DNA of 43,738 nt from Anaerobacillus alkalilacustris (GTDB taxonomy: Bacteria; Bacillota; Bacilli; Bacillales; Anaerobacillaceae): positions 70,753 to 114,490 of the forward strand of contig NZ_MLQR01000001.1 of assembly GCF_001866005.1 (NCBI RefSeq), in the 5' to 3' direction. Below, piece by piece: positions 17,470 through 24,479 of this stretch (the first letter of the stretch is position 1; each line of letters opens with the position of its first letter). The position numbers and the translations under genes were made by a program. The notes beneath the pieces were generated by a model, which saw nothing but the letters and a program-made list of their open reading frames with translations, had not been told where the DNA came from and made no database searches.

Positions 17470-18435
17470 TTAAAACTTTAGTCCAGACCATGATCCAACT
17501 CTTGTTTTTGCCCCCCAAGTTTTTCTCCAAACAAATTTCGGTGGCAAACCACCTTGCAAAGTCCTATGTTGCATCTCTAATTCAACCCAGAGCGTTTTAT
17601 TCTCAACATATACAGAGAATACATACCTTGATGCTTCTGGAATTATAGGCCATATAGCTGTTGCGCCTCTATTTGTGGCGCTAAGAGAATAAGTACCACC
17701 AGTATTAATGTTTGCTATCAAAGGCTTTACTTCAATGGCACACTCGTAAATTAAATATTCCAAATCAAGGACATCCCTGATACCCACTGTTCCTGAGTCT
17801 AACTTTTTCCCTTTACCACCTGTTACAGAACAATCAGGGCCATTTGTGGGTCCATTAGCTCTCGTAACTTTCCAGTATCCGCCACTACCCAATCGAGGCC
17901 ATAAAATTACTTCACCAGTATTACCATCTAAATCTAAGTAATATCCTTCCCATTTGGTCTTGGCAGTATTTTGCAGACTAACCCTACCATCATCGTGGTC
18001 TGTTATTTTCCAATACCCGCCACTACCAAGACGCGGCCATAAGATAACCTCACCGGAATTACCATCTATATCAAGATAGTGACCTTCCCATTGTGTTTTT
18101 GCAGTATTTTGCAGACTAACAATATTATCGCCATGGTCTGTTAATTTCCAGTACGCTCCGCTACCAAGACGTGGCCATAAGATAACCTCACCGGAATTAC
18201 CATCTATATCAAGATAGTGACCTTCCCATTGTGTTTTTGCAGTATTTTGCAGACTTATGGTACTTTCACGATAATAGAAGTTTTGTCTGTTATAAGAGTT
18301 ATTTTGGTAAGTTGGGTATGTTTGAAAAGGATAGCTTTGATAAGGATTGAGAGTGTAATTTCGAGTGTCACCGTAATATGAGGTTCCGTTGCAGTAAGGA
18401 CATTGGTAATAAAAAGGGGGCTCAAAACTATGCAT
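17470..18435 (-). CDS. Protein with three tandem beta-trefoil-like repeats and an unknown C-terminal domain
   Basis: A 321-aa protein. The ATG at 18435 follows GGAGGAGGAG. Residues 1-60 are rich in Tyr, Pro, Asn and Gln with a CPYC motif and no signal peptide. Residues 61-106, 107-152 and 153-198 are three 46-residue repeats with the pattern SLQNTAKTxWEGxYLD and GEVILWPRLGSGxYWK. Three repeats of this size ending in a W-K/I motif suggest a ricin-type beta-trefoil carbohydrate-binding fold (inference). Residues 199-321 match nothing I recognise. Repeats 1 and 2 share an uninterrupted identical run of over 80 bp, pointing to recent duplication. It is a single gene. A secreted, surface or spore-associated lectin is possible, unproven. 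Confidence 0.75.
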   Translation of the reverse strand: MHSFEPPFYYQCPYCNGTSYYGDTRNYTLNPYQSYPFQTYPTYQNNSYNRQNFYYRESTISLQNTAKTQWEGHYLDIDGNSGEVILWPRLGSGAYWKLTDHGDNIVSLQNTAKTQWEGHYLDIDGNSGEVILWPRLGSGGYWKITDHDDGRVSLQNTAKTKWEGYYLDLDGNTGEVILWPRLGSGGYWKVTRANGPTNGPDCSVTGGKGKKLDSGTVGIRDVLDLEYLIYECAIEVKPLIANINTGGTYSLSATNRGATAIWPIIPEASRYVFSVYVENKTLWVELEMQHRTLQGGLPPKFVWRKTWGAKTRVGSWSGLKF

Positions 18436-18658
18436 TGTTGTGAATCTCCTCCTCCGTTTTATAATGTATATTATCATATAGAAAAATTAGGAAAAAGTGC
18501 TTGTATAGTGAAATCCACTGTTTTTATATTTGTATTAATAAAATGCTATTTCTTATGCGGATACTTCAAAAGAGAATAGCTTACAATTTGATGGTATGAT
18601 TAAAATGAATAATGTCCGGTAATAAATAGAATTAAATAACTAAAATAGGAGTGTAGTT

Positions 18659-19786
18659 GTGATACGGTTTATTTTACTAGTAATCATGTTGTTTTTTGGA
18701 TATGTTTCAAAGCCGTTATGGGAAGAGCCAGTTCAACAACTAGATCCTTCATCTATTTGGGCTTCAGTTCATGATACCGTAGATCAGTTCAAAGAAGACC
18801 CAACTATCAATTATGTGTTAGATACCCTTACTCAGCAATTACATTCTCTACTCGAACCTTCTGATCATCCACAATTAGAATCTAGTGATACATTCATCCA
18901 AGCACCAGAATTAGTAGACCCTAGAGATCGATTGTTTTCTATTCATAATATTGAACTGGGGAATTCAAGAGCTGAAGTGGAGCAGATAATAGGTGGTAGT
19001 CCCAAGAGAAGCACGATAAATGAATATGATATAAGTTGGGATGCCTATCACGAAAACTATCAAAATTTTATCATGGTTGCTTATGATGAAGAGGATATTG
19101 TTCGTGGCCTTTATACGAATCAGGATTTGATTTCCTCTTCGACAGAAATAAGTCTAGGTAGTCCTATACAATTAGTGCAACGGCAACTTGGGACTCCTGA
19201 AACTTTCATACAATACCGTTTGTTCAATTTTCGTATGAATAGTAATGGTGAATATGATGTATTCAATCTTGACAACAGCTATGTGACGATTTTTTATGAT
19301 CAGCACGAAAACAACACAGTTACCGCTATCAAAATTATCGATGAAGAACTCGAACAAAAGAAAAATGCTATATATTCCGAACCAAGCCAGCAGCTACAAG
19401 AAGGCTTTGAATATCAGTTGTTTGATTTAACAAATGCTTCTAGAAGAAATCATGATTTGCCTCTTTTAACATGGGATGATCATGTGAGAGAAACGGCTCG
19501 GAAGCATAGCTTGGACATGGCAGAAAACCAGTATTTCAGTCATACAAATTTACAAGGTCAATCTCCGTTTGAACGAATGGCAGAAGATAATATTGAATTT
19601 ATGACTGCTGGTGAAAACTTAGCATACGGTCAAATTAGTAGTATCTTTGCACACGAGGGACTAATGAATTCCTTAGGACACAGAGAAAATATCCTTAAGG
19701 TAGATTTTCTCTATTTAGGGGTTGGAGTGGCATTTAATAATGAGTCACAGCCTTATTTTACTAAAAAATTTTTTAGTATTACATAG
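18659..19786 (+). CDS. CAP/SCP-domain protein with CAP-associated N-terminal domain
   Basis: A 375-aa protein. Residues 2-20 form an uncleaved anchor or signal segment (FILLVIMLFFGYV), so the rest faces outward. A middle region (about 95-235) resembles the CAP-associated domain of Bacillus YlbC-like proteins. The C-terminal CAP/SCP domain (about 250-375) shows RKHSLDMAENQYFSH, AGENLAYG and GHRENIL, with the usual His and Glu residues of the cavity. The function of bacterial CAP proteins is poorly known; roles at the cell surface or in spores are common. The GTG start follows AGGAGTG. It appears monocistronic. Confidence 0.87.
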   Translation: MIRFILLVIMLFFGYVSKPLWEEPVQQLDPSSIWASVHDTVDQFKEDPTINYVLDTLTQQLHSLLEPSDHPQLESSDTFIQAPELVDPRDRLFSIHNIELGNSRAEVEQIIGGSPKRSTINEYDISWDAYHENYQNFIMVAYDEEDIVRGLYTNQDLISSSTEISLGSPIQLVQRQLGTPETFIQYRLFNFRMNSNGEYDVFNLDNSYVTIFYDQHENNTVTAIKIIDEELEQKKNAIYSEPSQQLQEGFEYQLFDLTNASRRNHDLPLLTWDDHVRETARKHSLDMAENQYFSHTNLQGQSPFERMAEDNIEFMTAGENLAYGQISSIFAHEGLMNSLGHRENILKVDFLYLGVGVAFNNESQPYFTKKFFSIT

Positions 19787-19806
19787 CCACTATAGGTTTT
19801 GAATAC

Positions 19807-19832
19807 TAAACCAAGTCATTTGACTTGGTAGT
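19807..19832 (+). terminator. Hairpin after the CAP-domain gene
   Basis: The stem ACCAAGTCA / TGACTTGGT with a tiny loop, followed by AGTTTAAAA. The T-run is poor, so it is a weak terminator candidate. Confidence 0.5.
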
Positions 19833-19901
19833 TTAAAAGCGAATTTAATATTACAAAAAAAAAGAAATGATTGTAATTTTCATTGTGGGATGCAATTGAG
19901 T

Positions 19902-20011
19902 GAATTTCATAATTATAATAACCCAGCTACATGAATCCATAACTAGTTACGAACGGTTCGGCGTAACTAGTTATAGTATTTTAGTGGCGAGAATGATGGA
20001 TTATGAAATTC
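19902..20011. repeat. Nested-palindrome MITE-like repeat, copy 1
   Basis: The outer perfect inverted repeat is GAATTTCATAAT (19902-19913) / ATTATGAAATTC (20000-20011). The inner perfect inverted repeat is ATAACTAGTTACG (19939-19951) / CGTAACTAGTTAT (19962-19974) around AACGGTTCGG. Parts recur at 21925-21975 and 27270-27325. No coding capacity is seen. The size of about 110 bp with terminal inverted repeats suggests a miniature non-autonomous element. Confidence 0.65.
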
Positions 20012-20116
20012 AATAAGTTATGTAGTTTAGAAATGGAAAACAAATTAAAGCGTTTACATATGTGGGTAGATTTTGTATTATTAAGATATTCGGAAAAAAG
20101 AAGGTGAGGTAATAAT

Positions 20117-20305
20117 ATGTCAGATTCTTTTTATGAAAAATTACCAAATGATTTGTTAATTCGATTCTATGTAGAAATTAAAAAAAACATTGAAACTGGA
20201 AGTTTAACGAATGAATTGGATACCGAATTAAAAATGATTAAAGCTGTTACTCAAAAAAGAAATATTAATCTATTAAACCTTAATTATAATGTGCTAAATA
20301 CATAA
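20117..20305 (+). CDS. Small protein, possibly Sda-like
   Basis: A 62-aa cytoplasmic protein behind a good AGGTGAGG site and followed by a strong terminator, so probably a real single gene. The N-terminal segment KLPNDLLIRFYVEIKK resembles the LSDELLIESYFKA start of Sda, the sporulation histidine-kinase inhibitor of B. subtilis, and a second predicted helix (ELDTELKMIKAVTQKR) fits a helical hairpin. The likeness is short and may be coincidental; Sda is usually about 46-52 aa. If right, it would block KinA-type kinases. Confidence 0.55.
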   Translation: MSDSFYEKLPNDLLIRFYVEIKKNIETGSLTNELDTELKMIKAVTQKRNINLLNLNYNVLNT

Positions 20306-20341
20306 TTTAACGAGTAGTACTCGTTAAATTATTTTATTTTC
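20303..20341 (+). terminator. Terminator after the Sda-like gene
   Basis: AATTTAACGAG and CTCGTTAAATT form an 11-bp perfect stem with a 6-nt loop, followed by ATTTTATTTT. It overlaps the stop codon. Confidence 0.85.
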
Positions 20342-20565
20342 TTGAAGTTTTTTAGAATAATAACGAGTCAATATACAGTTAAGATTCCTTTTCTACAAAA
20401 ATAAAGGCTGAACAATAACTACTTATTTTTTTCGTACGATAAGTAATTTTGAAACAGCTTTTATCCTTGTGAATTGTCATGTATTAAGTTAATGGTAAAA
20501 AAATATCTAGCTTCACAAATTTTCTAAGATTAAAATAAAATTTCTACACCTAAATAGGTTCCGAT

Positions 20566-20850
20566 TTATTTTTTGGATTGCAATAGTTCCATTAATTCGC
20601 CAATACTTAATCCCTTCACCTCATTTAAGAGCTTTTCCATTCCAGGGTTATTTTTTCTCTTTAAAGACCCTTCTAATAGTATTACAACAGTTTGGTCCTT
20701 ATCTACAAGAATTGATTGAACATATAAGGCGTTAAATAGCACTGCAGCTACAACCGCAATTTGTTGGGGGGATAGCTTATAGCTGTCAATTAGTTTTTTG
20801 AAATTTTCTTTTTCTCCTTTTGAAAAACTATCAAAACCTCTCGTAGTCAT
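20566..20850 (-). CDS. Hypothetical protein (94 aa)
   Basis: A 94-aa protein with a charged N-terminus, a hydrophobic segment about residues 30-50 (IAVVAAVLFNALYVQSILV) and a charged C-terminus. The start is well supported by GGGAGGTGA just upstream. It directly follows the 44-aa membrane protein gene (20863-20997), and its ribosome binding site lies against that gene's stop codon, so the two form a small operon. I do not recognise the family. A membrane-associated partner of the 44-aa protein is possible. Confidence 0.6.
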   Translation of the reverse strand: MTTRGFDSFSKGEKENFKKLIDSYKLSPQQIAVVAAVLFNALYVQSILVDKDQTVVILLEGSLKRKNNPGMEKLLNEVKGLSIGELMELLQSKK

Positions 20851-20862
20851 CAGCTCACCTCC

Positions 20863-20997
20863 CTAACTTTCTAAAATGATAGGAAGTATTTCCGCAGGTA
20901 TCCCTCGTTCTTCGGGCTCATCTGTAATATTTAATGAAAATGTAATAAATAAAAATATAACCAGGCCTAATAAAACATAATATTGAGTATCTGTCAT
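20863..20997 (-). CDS. Small single-span membrane protein (44 aa)
   Basis: The frame runs from ATG 20997 to TAG 20863. GAGGTGA lies 9 nt upstream of the start. The protein begins MTDTQYY, has a membrane span of about 19 residues (VLLGLVIFLFITFSL) and an acidic tail (DEPEERGIPAEILPI). It is the first gene of a two-gene operon with the 94-aa protein. The family is not recognised; the layout with a clear binding site and tight spacing supports a real gene. Confidence 0.55.
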   Translation of the reverse strand: MTDTQYYVLLGLVIFLFITFSLNITDEPEERGIPAEILPIILES

Positions 20998-21231
20998 GAA
21001 GGTTTCACCTCACTCATCACTTAAAAGTACCGAATTCAATAGTTCATTAATAAATTGTATGTATTGTCATTGTTAGTTGTGCAAAGTTTGTTGTCCTAAA
21101 TTAAGGTTTTGTGTTATTAGATAGAAGTGTTTAGTATATGTAGAATAATGTTAAATACATTCAAACCATGAGTAGTCCGATAATCCTTAGTTTCAGAAAA
21201 TCGTCCCCCCCATGGTGATTAAATATTCGAT

Positions 21232-21486
21232 TTATGAATTTACGAAACTCCACATCGATCTACGATGATGAGGGTTTCTTGGATCAACCCCACAATTCAT
21301 TAACCACCTTGCTACATAATCTCTTGTTTCTGGTGTTATCGTTACTTCACAGCATTGTGCTAATCTATCTACTACTGCATATGATCCTGCGGAGGTACGT
21401 AACTCTTGATACGTGCACGCAGAAAGGCACTTATAAACTCTTACGGCAATAACCGGATTACAAATTTTTGTTCTAAATGTTTTCAT
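21232..21486 (-). CDS. Hypothetical protein (84 aa), possibly part of a decayed locus
   Basis: An 84-aa frame rich in Arg and Cys (KTFRTKICNPVIAVRVYKCL near the start, ARWLMNCGVDPRNPHHRRS near the end). Its ATG overlaps the stop of the cyclase-like fragment (TAATG), and there is no separate ribosome binding site, so any translation would be coupled to that fragment. The residue mix looks coding. I do not recognise it. It could be a separate small gene or a frame-shifted piece of the same broken gene. Confidence 0.4.
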   Translation of the reverse strand: MKTFRTKICNPVIAVRVYKCLSACTYQELRTSAGSYAVVDRLAQCCEVTITPETRDYVARWLMNCGVDPRNPHHRRSMWSFVNS

Positions 21487-21764
21487 TAAATGTGGGTTTC
21501 ATCAGCATAAAGCTTCCAAGCACCATTTTCTAATTGTGTTGCTAAAAGCCTATTTACAAGTGATGCAATCAATTTTTCATTGTCCTCTTTTAGTACCCTC
21601 AAAGTAATTATCATATATGCATCTGTTAATGGACTATTTTCACAAGGAAATCTCCAAGAGCCGTCTGAGGATTGTTTCGACTTTAGCTGTTCGATTTTAT
21701 ATTTTTTGTAACTGGAAATTTTTTTCTTCAGTAACTTCCAATTCATATTTGTTTCCCACTCCAT
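21487..21764 (-). pseudogene. sqhC: Squalene-hopene-cyclase-like N-terminal fragment
   Basis: A 92-aa frame resembling the first ~80 residues of Bacillus sporulenol / squalene-hopene cyclase: a basic helix, then SKQSSDGSWRFPCENSPLTDA and LLATQLENGAWKLYADET. These are the QW-repeat-like N-terminus of terpene cyclases that are about 620-630 aa long. The frame stops right after YADETHI, where the enzyme would continue for over 500 residues, and no catalytic DxDD part is seen here. It has no convincing ribosome binding site. It is best read as a gene remnant. Confidence 0.6.
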
Positions 21765-22093
21765 TCTGTAGGGTATCCGTTATATATAACTATGAAAGGT
21801 GCAATGAATTGGACAGTAATATACGTCTATTTTGTGATCGACTATATGTAAAGAGTTATTAATCAAGGGAGGGTGACTTCTAATAACGTACAATAAACAA
21901 GTATCAAGTCTCAGTAGGGTTTGATGTAACTAGATATAGTATCTTTGTGTCGTGGATACACAATTATGAATTTTATAAAAAATGATATTATCATAAAATC
22001 GTCGGAATTTGGGGCTGGAAACGTGTTTACTTACTTAATTAAACGATGTAGTGTTAATTAATAAAGACCCCTTTTTGGAGAGAGGCAACGATT
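21765..22093 (+). other. Intergenic region upstream of the PocR-type kinase
   Basis: About 330 bp with no gene. It contains part of the palindromic repeat family (21925-21975) and AT-rich sequence with two TTAATTAA boxes (near 22035 and 22057), one of which could belong to the kinase promoter. No promoter is called. Confidence 0.5.
21925..21975. repeat. Palindromic MITE-like repeat, degenerate copy 2
   Basis: GTAACTAGATATAGTAT and AATTATGAATTTTAT match the right half of copy 1 (19962-20011) in order and spacing. The left half is not clearly recognisable. It looks like a decayed copy. Confidence 0.45.
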
Positions 22094-23308
22094 ATGAAGA
22101 CTTTATTACATCTTGAAAATATAGTTGATTTAAAAACGTTACAAAGAATACAAGATGATTTTTCAGAGGCAACAGGATTTGCTGCAATTACAGTTGATTT
22201 TCGGGGAAAACCAATTACTAGACATAGTGGTTGTTCGAAGTACTGTCATATAATAAGGAGCCGTGAAGAGACTCGAGAGTTATGTGAAAAGTGTGATTCA
22301 AGAGCAGGGCTAGAAGCTGCGAGAACGGGCAAACCGTATATATTTTTGTGCCATTCTGGATTTATTGCTTTTGCGGCACCAATTGTTGTCGATGGTCAGT
22401 ACCTAGGAGCAATTATGGGTGGTCAAGTAGTTAGTTCGGGGGAAGTACCAAATATTAAGTGTATTATTGATGAAGTCATTAATATTGAAGAAGACGTAGA
22501 ACTAATTGAGGCATATACACAAATTCCGATCGTTCCATTTAAAAAGATTAAATCAGCAGCAAATTTAATGTTTACGATTGCGAACAAAATAGCTGAAAAG
22601 GGTTATGTAAATGCAGCCAAAGAAGAGTTGCAGCAACAATCCTTGCGATTAGTTCAATCAGATGGTGATATAGATAGTTTACAATCTGCACTGAATACTG
22701 CTGAGCTTAAAATAATGCAAACACAGGACAATCGACAATTTATTATTCAAACTTTAAATACGATTGGCAATCTATCTTTTTTAGAAAAGGCTAAAAAAAC
22801 TGGTGAAGTAACATTTACCTTGAGTGATACAGTCAAGTATTTAATGACGAACGTTGGTAAAGATGTATCAATAGAAGAAGAATTGTCTTATATAGAGAAC
22901 TACTTATTTCTTCAAAAAACTCGATTAGGAAATAGGTTAAGTTATGAAATTAGTGTAGTTGATGAAGCTGAAAAGCTGCTAATACCATCAATGTTATTAC
23001 AACCAATCGTTGAAAACGCAATTGTTCACGGGTTGGAGATTAAGCCAGGTTTTGGAATGATAAAAATAAGTGTTCAAACCCAAGATGGTGAATTGGTAAT
23101 TTCTATTGAAGATGATGGTATAGGTATGTCTAAACAGATAGTAGAAAGTATTCTAAGCTTAAATAATGATGCTCCAACTTCTACAAGCAGTTTAAAAATG
23201 CTACAACAACGTTTGAAAGAGAGGTGCTCTAGAGGAGCTAGCCTAAGGTTGGAAAGTAGTGAGAACAAAGGAACTGTTGTAACAATTGTAATTCCTTATG
23301 TCAACTAA
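22094..23308 (+). CDS. PocR-domain sensor histidine kinase (LytS/YesM type) lacking the phospho-acceptor His
   Basis: A 404-aa cytoplasmic sensor. Residues about 5-165 are a PocR ligand-binding domain, with its Cys-rich segment CSKYCH ... CEKCD and the core FAAPIVVDGQYLGAIMGGQV. A coiled coil (170-210) leads to a His_kinase / HATPase module. Its ATP lid motifs are intact: PIVENAIVHG (N box) and DDGIGM (G box). Where LytS/YesM kinases have NPHFLFNTLN, this protein reads NRQFIIQTLN, with R214 and Q215 in place of Pro and the phosphorylated His. It may act as a phosphatase or work by another route. PocR domains often sense small organic ligands. An AraC-type regulator follows at 23448. TGGAGAGAGG precedes the ATG. 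Confidence 0.88.
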   Translation: MKTLLHLENIVDLKTLQRIQDDFSEATGFAAITVDFRGKPITRHSGCSKYCHIIRSREETRELCEKCDSRAGLEAARTGKPYIFLCHSGFIAFAAPIVVDGQYLGAIMGGQVVSSGEVPNIKCIIDEVINIEEDVELIEAYTQIPIVPFKKIKSAANLMFTIANKIAEKGYVNAAKEELQQQSLRLVQSDGDIDSLQSALNTAELKIMQTQDNRQFIIQTLNTIGNLSFLEKAKKTGEVTFTLSDTVKYLMTNVGKDVSIEEELSYIENYLFLQKTRLGNRLSYEISVVDEAEKLLIPSMLLQPIVENAIVHGLEIKPGFGMIKISVQTQDGELVISIEDDGIGMSKQIVESILSLNNDAPTSTSSLKMLQQRLKERCSRGASLRLESSENKGTVVTIVIPYVN

Positions 23309-23321
23309 ATTAAGTTACGTG

Positions 23322-23427
23322 TTTTAAAGATAAGAAGTATCATTATTAAGTTGGAAAGATGTCTAGCTCCAACGCATAGCCGCGAATGTAATAATCGGGG
23401 CAAGCAAGGCGCTTGCGCTTTTCTTTA
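23322..23427 (+). repeat. Dispersed palindromic repeat, copy 3
   Basis: It begins TTTAAAGATAAGAA and AAGTTGGAAAG as in copy 2, then GTCTAGCTCCAACGC, and ends GGCGCTTGCGCTTTTC as in copy 1. It lies between the kinase and regulator genes, so it is in their transcript and could act as an attenuator between them. Confidence 0.7.
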
Positions 23428-23447
23428 TAAGGAGAGAGTGGAATAGG

Positions 23448-24170
23448 ATGCAAAAAGTTGTTATTGCTGACCTGGAGCCTATACAAAGGAAATGCTTGAG
23501 ATTACTTTTAGAGGAGCGGTTTCAAAAAAAAATAACAGTTTTCGATACTGAATCTGGGCGAGAGGCAATCCAGCTTATAGACAATAATAACATTGATTTA
23601 TTAATTTTAGATACTCGCTTAGTTGAATTAGATGGAATAACCTGCACGAAAATTATAAAAGAAAAAAAACCGAGGCAAAAGATTATTGTTTATACATTGA
23701 CGAACGATCATTATATACGTGAAACTTTTCAAAAATTAGAAGTATCACAATATATATTGAAGCCTTTAAGGCCCAATTTATTGCTTGCTAATATTAATAA
23801 AGAAATATGTGATGAACCTTTACATGAAAATAAAAGAAAAATAAAAACCAAAGTTGCTTCAATAATAGACTTTATTGATAGTAATATTCATGAGGATTTA
23901 ACACTTTCATATGTAGCAGGTAAAACTGAGATTAGTTCGTATTATTTAAGTAAAGTATTTAAGAAAGAAACAGGTAAAAATTTTGTTACTTATGTTACCG
24001 AAAGAAAAATTGAAAAAGCCAAAGAGTTATTAAGAAATGTTGAAATTCCAATTATTAATATATCGTTTGAATTAGGTTATACTGAACCAAGTTATTTTAC
24101 TAAAGTATTTAAAAAGGTAGAAGGTATGACACCTAGTCAATACAGGAATAAACATACAGCTTGGAGTTAG
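23448..24170 (+). CDS. Response regulator with AraC-type DNA-binding domain
   Basis: A 240-aa response regulator of the YesN type. The receiver domain (1-115) has phospho-acceptor D55 in LLILDTRL, switch T83 and K105 in LKPL. In the acidic pocket, D8 is kept but the next position is Leu (ADLEP instead of VDDEP), which may weaken metal binding. The AraC domain (about 137-236) holds two helix-turn-helix units and the family signature ISFELGYTEPSYFTKVFKK. It lies 139 bp after the kinase gene, separated by repeat copy 3. Targets are unknown. Confidence 0.9.
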   Translation: MQKVVIADLEPIQRKCLRLLLEERFQKKITVFDTESGREAIQLIDNNNIDLLILDTRLVELDGITCTKIIKEKKPRQKIIVYTLTNDHYIRETFQKLEVSQYILKPLRPNLLLANINKEICDEPLHENKRKIKTKVASIIDFIDSNIHEDLTLSYVAGKTEISSYYLSKVFKKETGKNFVTYVTERKIEKAKELLRNVEIPIINISFELGYTEPSYFTKVFKKVEGMTPSQYRNKHTAWS

Positions 24171-24479
24171 AAAAGAACATAAGGTTATTTGTTTATCTTT
24201 TTTAAGGGCCAGGACCCCCACAAAACTTTATGGGAAAATGAAGTCATTGACTTGATCTTATAACATCAGTAAAATAAGTATCTGTGCTAATTGTAAGTTT
24301 ACTGAAATTAATAGAGTAGTGGCTCTGAGTTTAAGAGTTCACTACTTTTTCTATTATTTAAGTTTGTTTGGAAATGTATACCACAAATGCTTGAATGGGA
24401 AAATGTAATCAAACGAGAAACTAAACAATTATAGAATTCATTAAGTAAGATACATTATAAAATAAAAGGAGGGATTACG
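24171..24479 (+). other. Intergenic region before queG
   Basis: About 310 bp with no gene. It contains a short REP-like word GGGCCAGGACCCCCAC (24206-24221) and a terminator (24314-24355). No promoter is called. Confidence 0.5.
24314..24355 (+). terminator. Terminator upstream of queG
   Basis: AGTAGTGGCTCT and AGAGTTCACTACT form a stem with one mismatch around GAGTTTA, followed by TTTTTC. It probably ends the PocR-AraC transcript. Confidence 0.8.

Larger units (their letters stand above)
19787..20116 (+). other. Gene-free stretch holding a palindromic repeat
   Basis: About 330 bp without a gene. It contains the hairpin at 19807-19832 and the nested palindrome at 19902-20011. The last 15 bp supply the ribosome binding site of the following gene. 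Confidence 0.6.

Noticed and set aside
17990..18270. The ~138-bp DNA repeats considered as a mobile or CRISPR repeat
   Set aside because: They are in frame (46 codons) and encode protein repeats within one gene.
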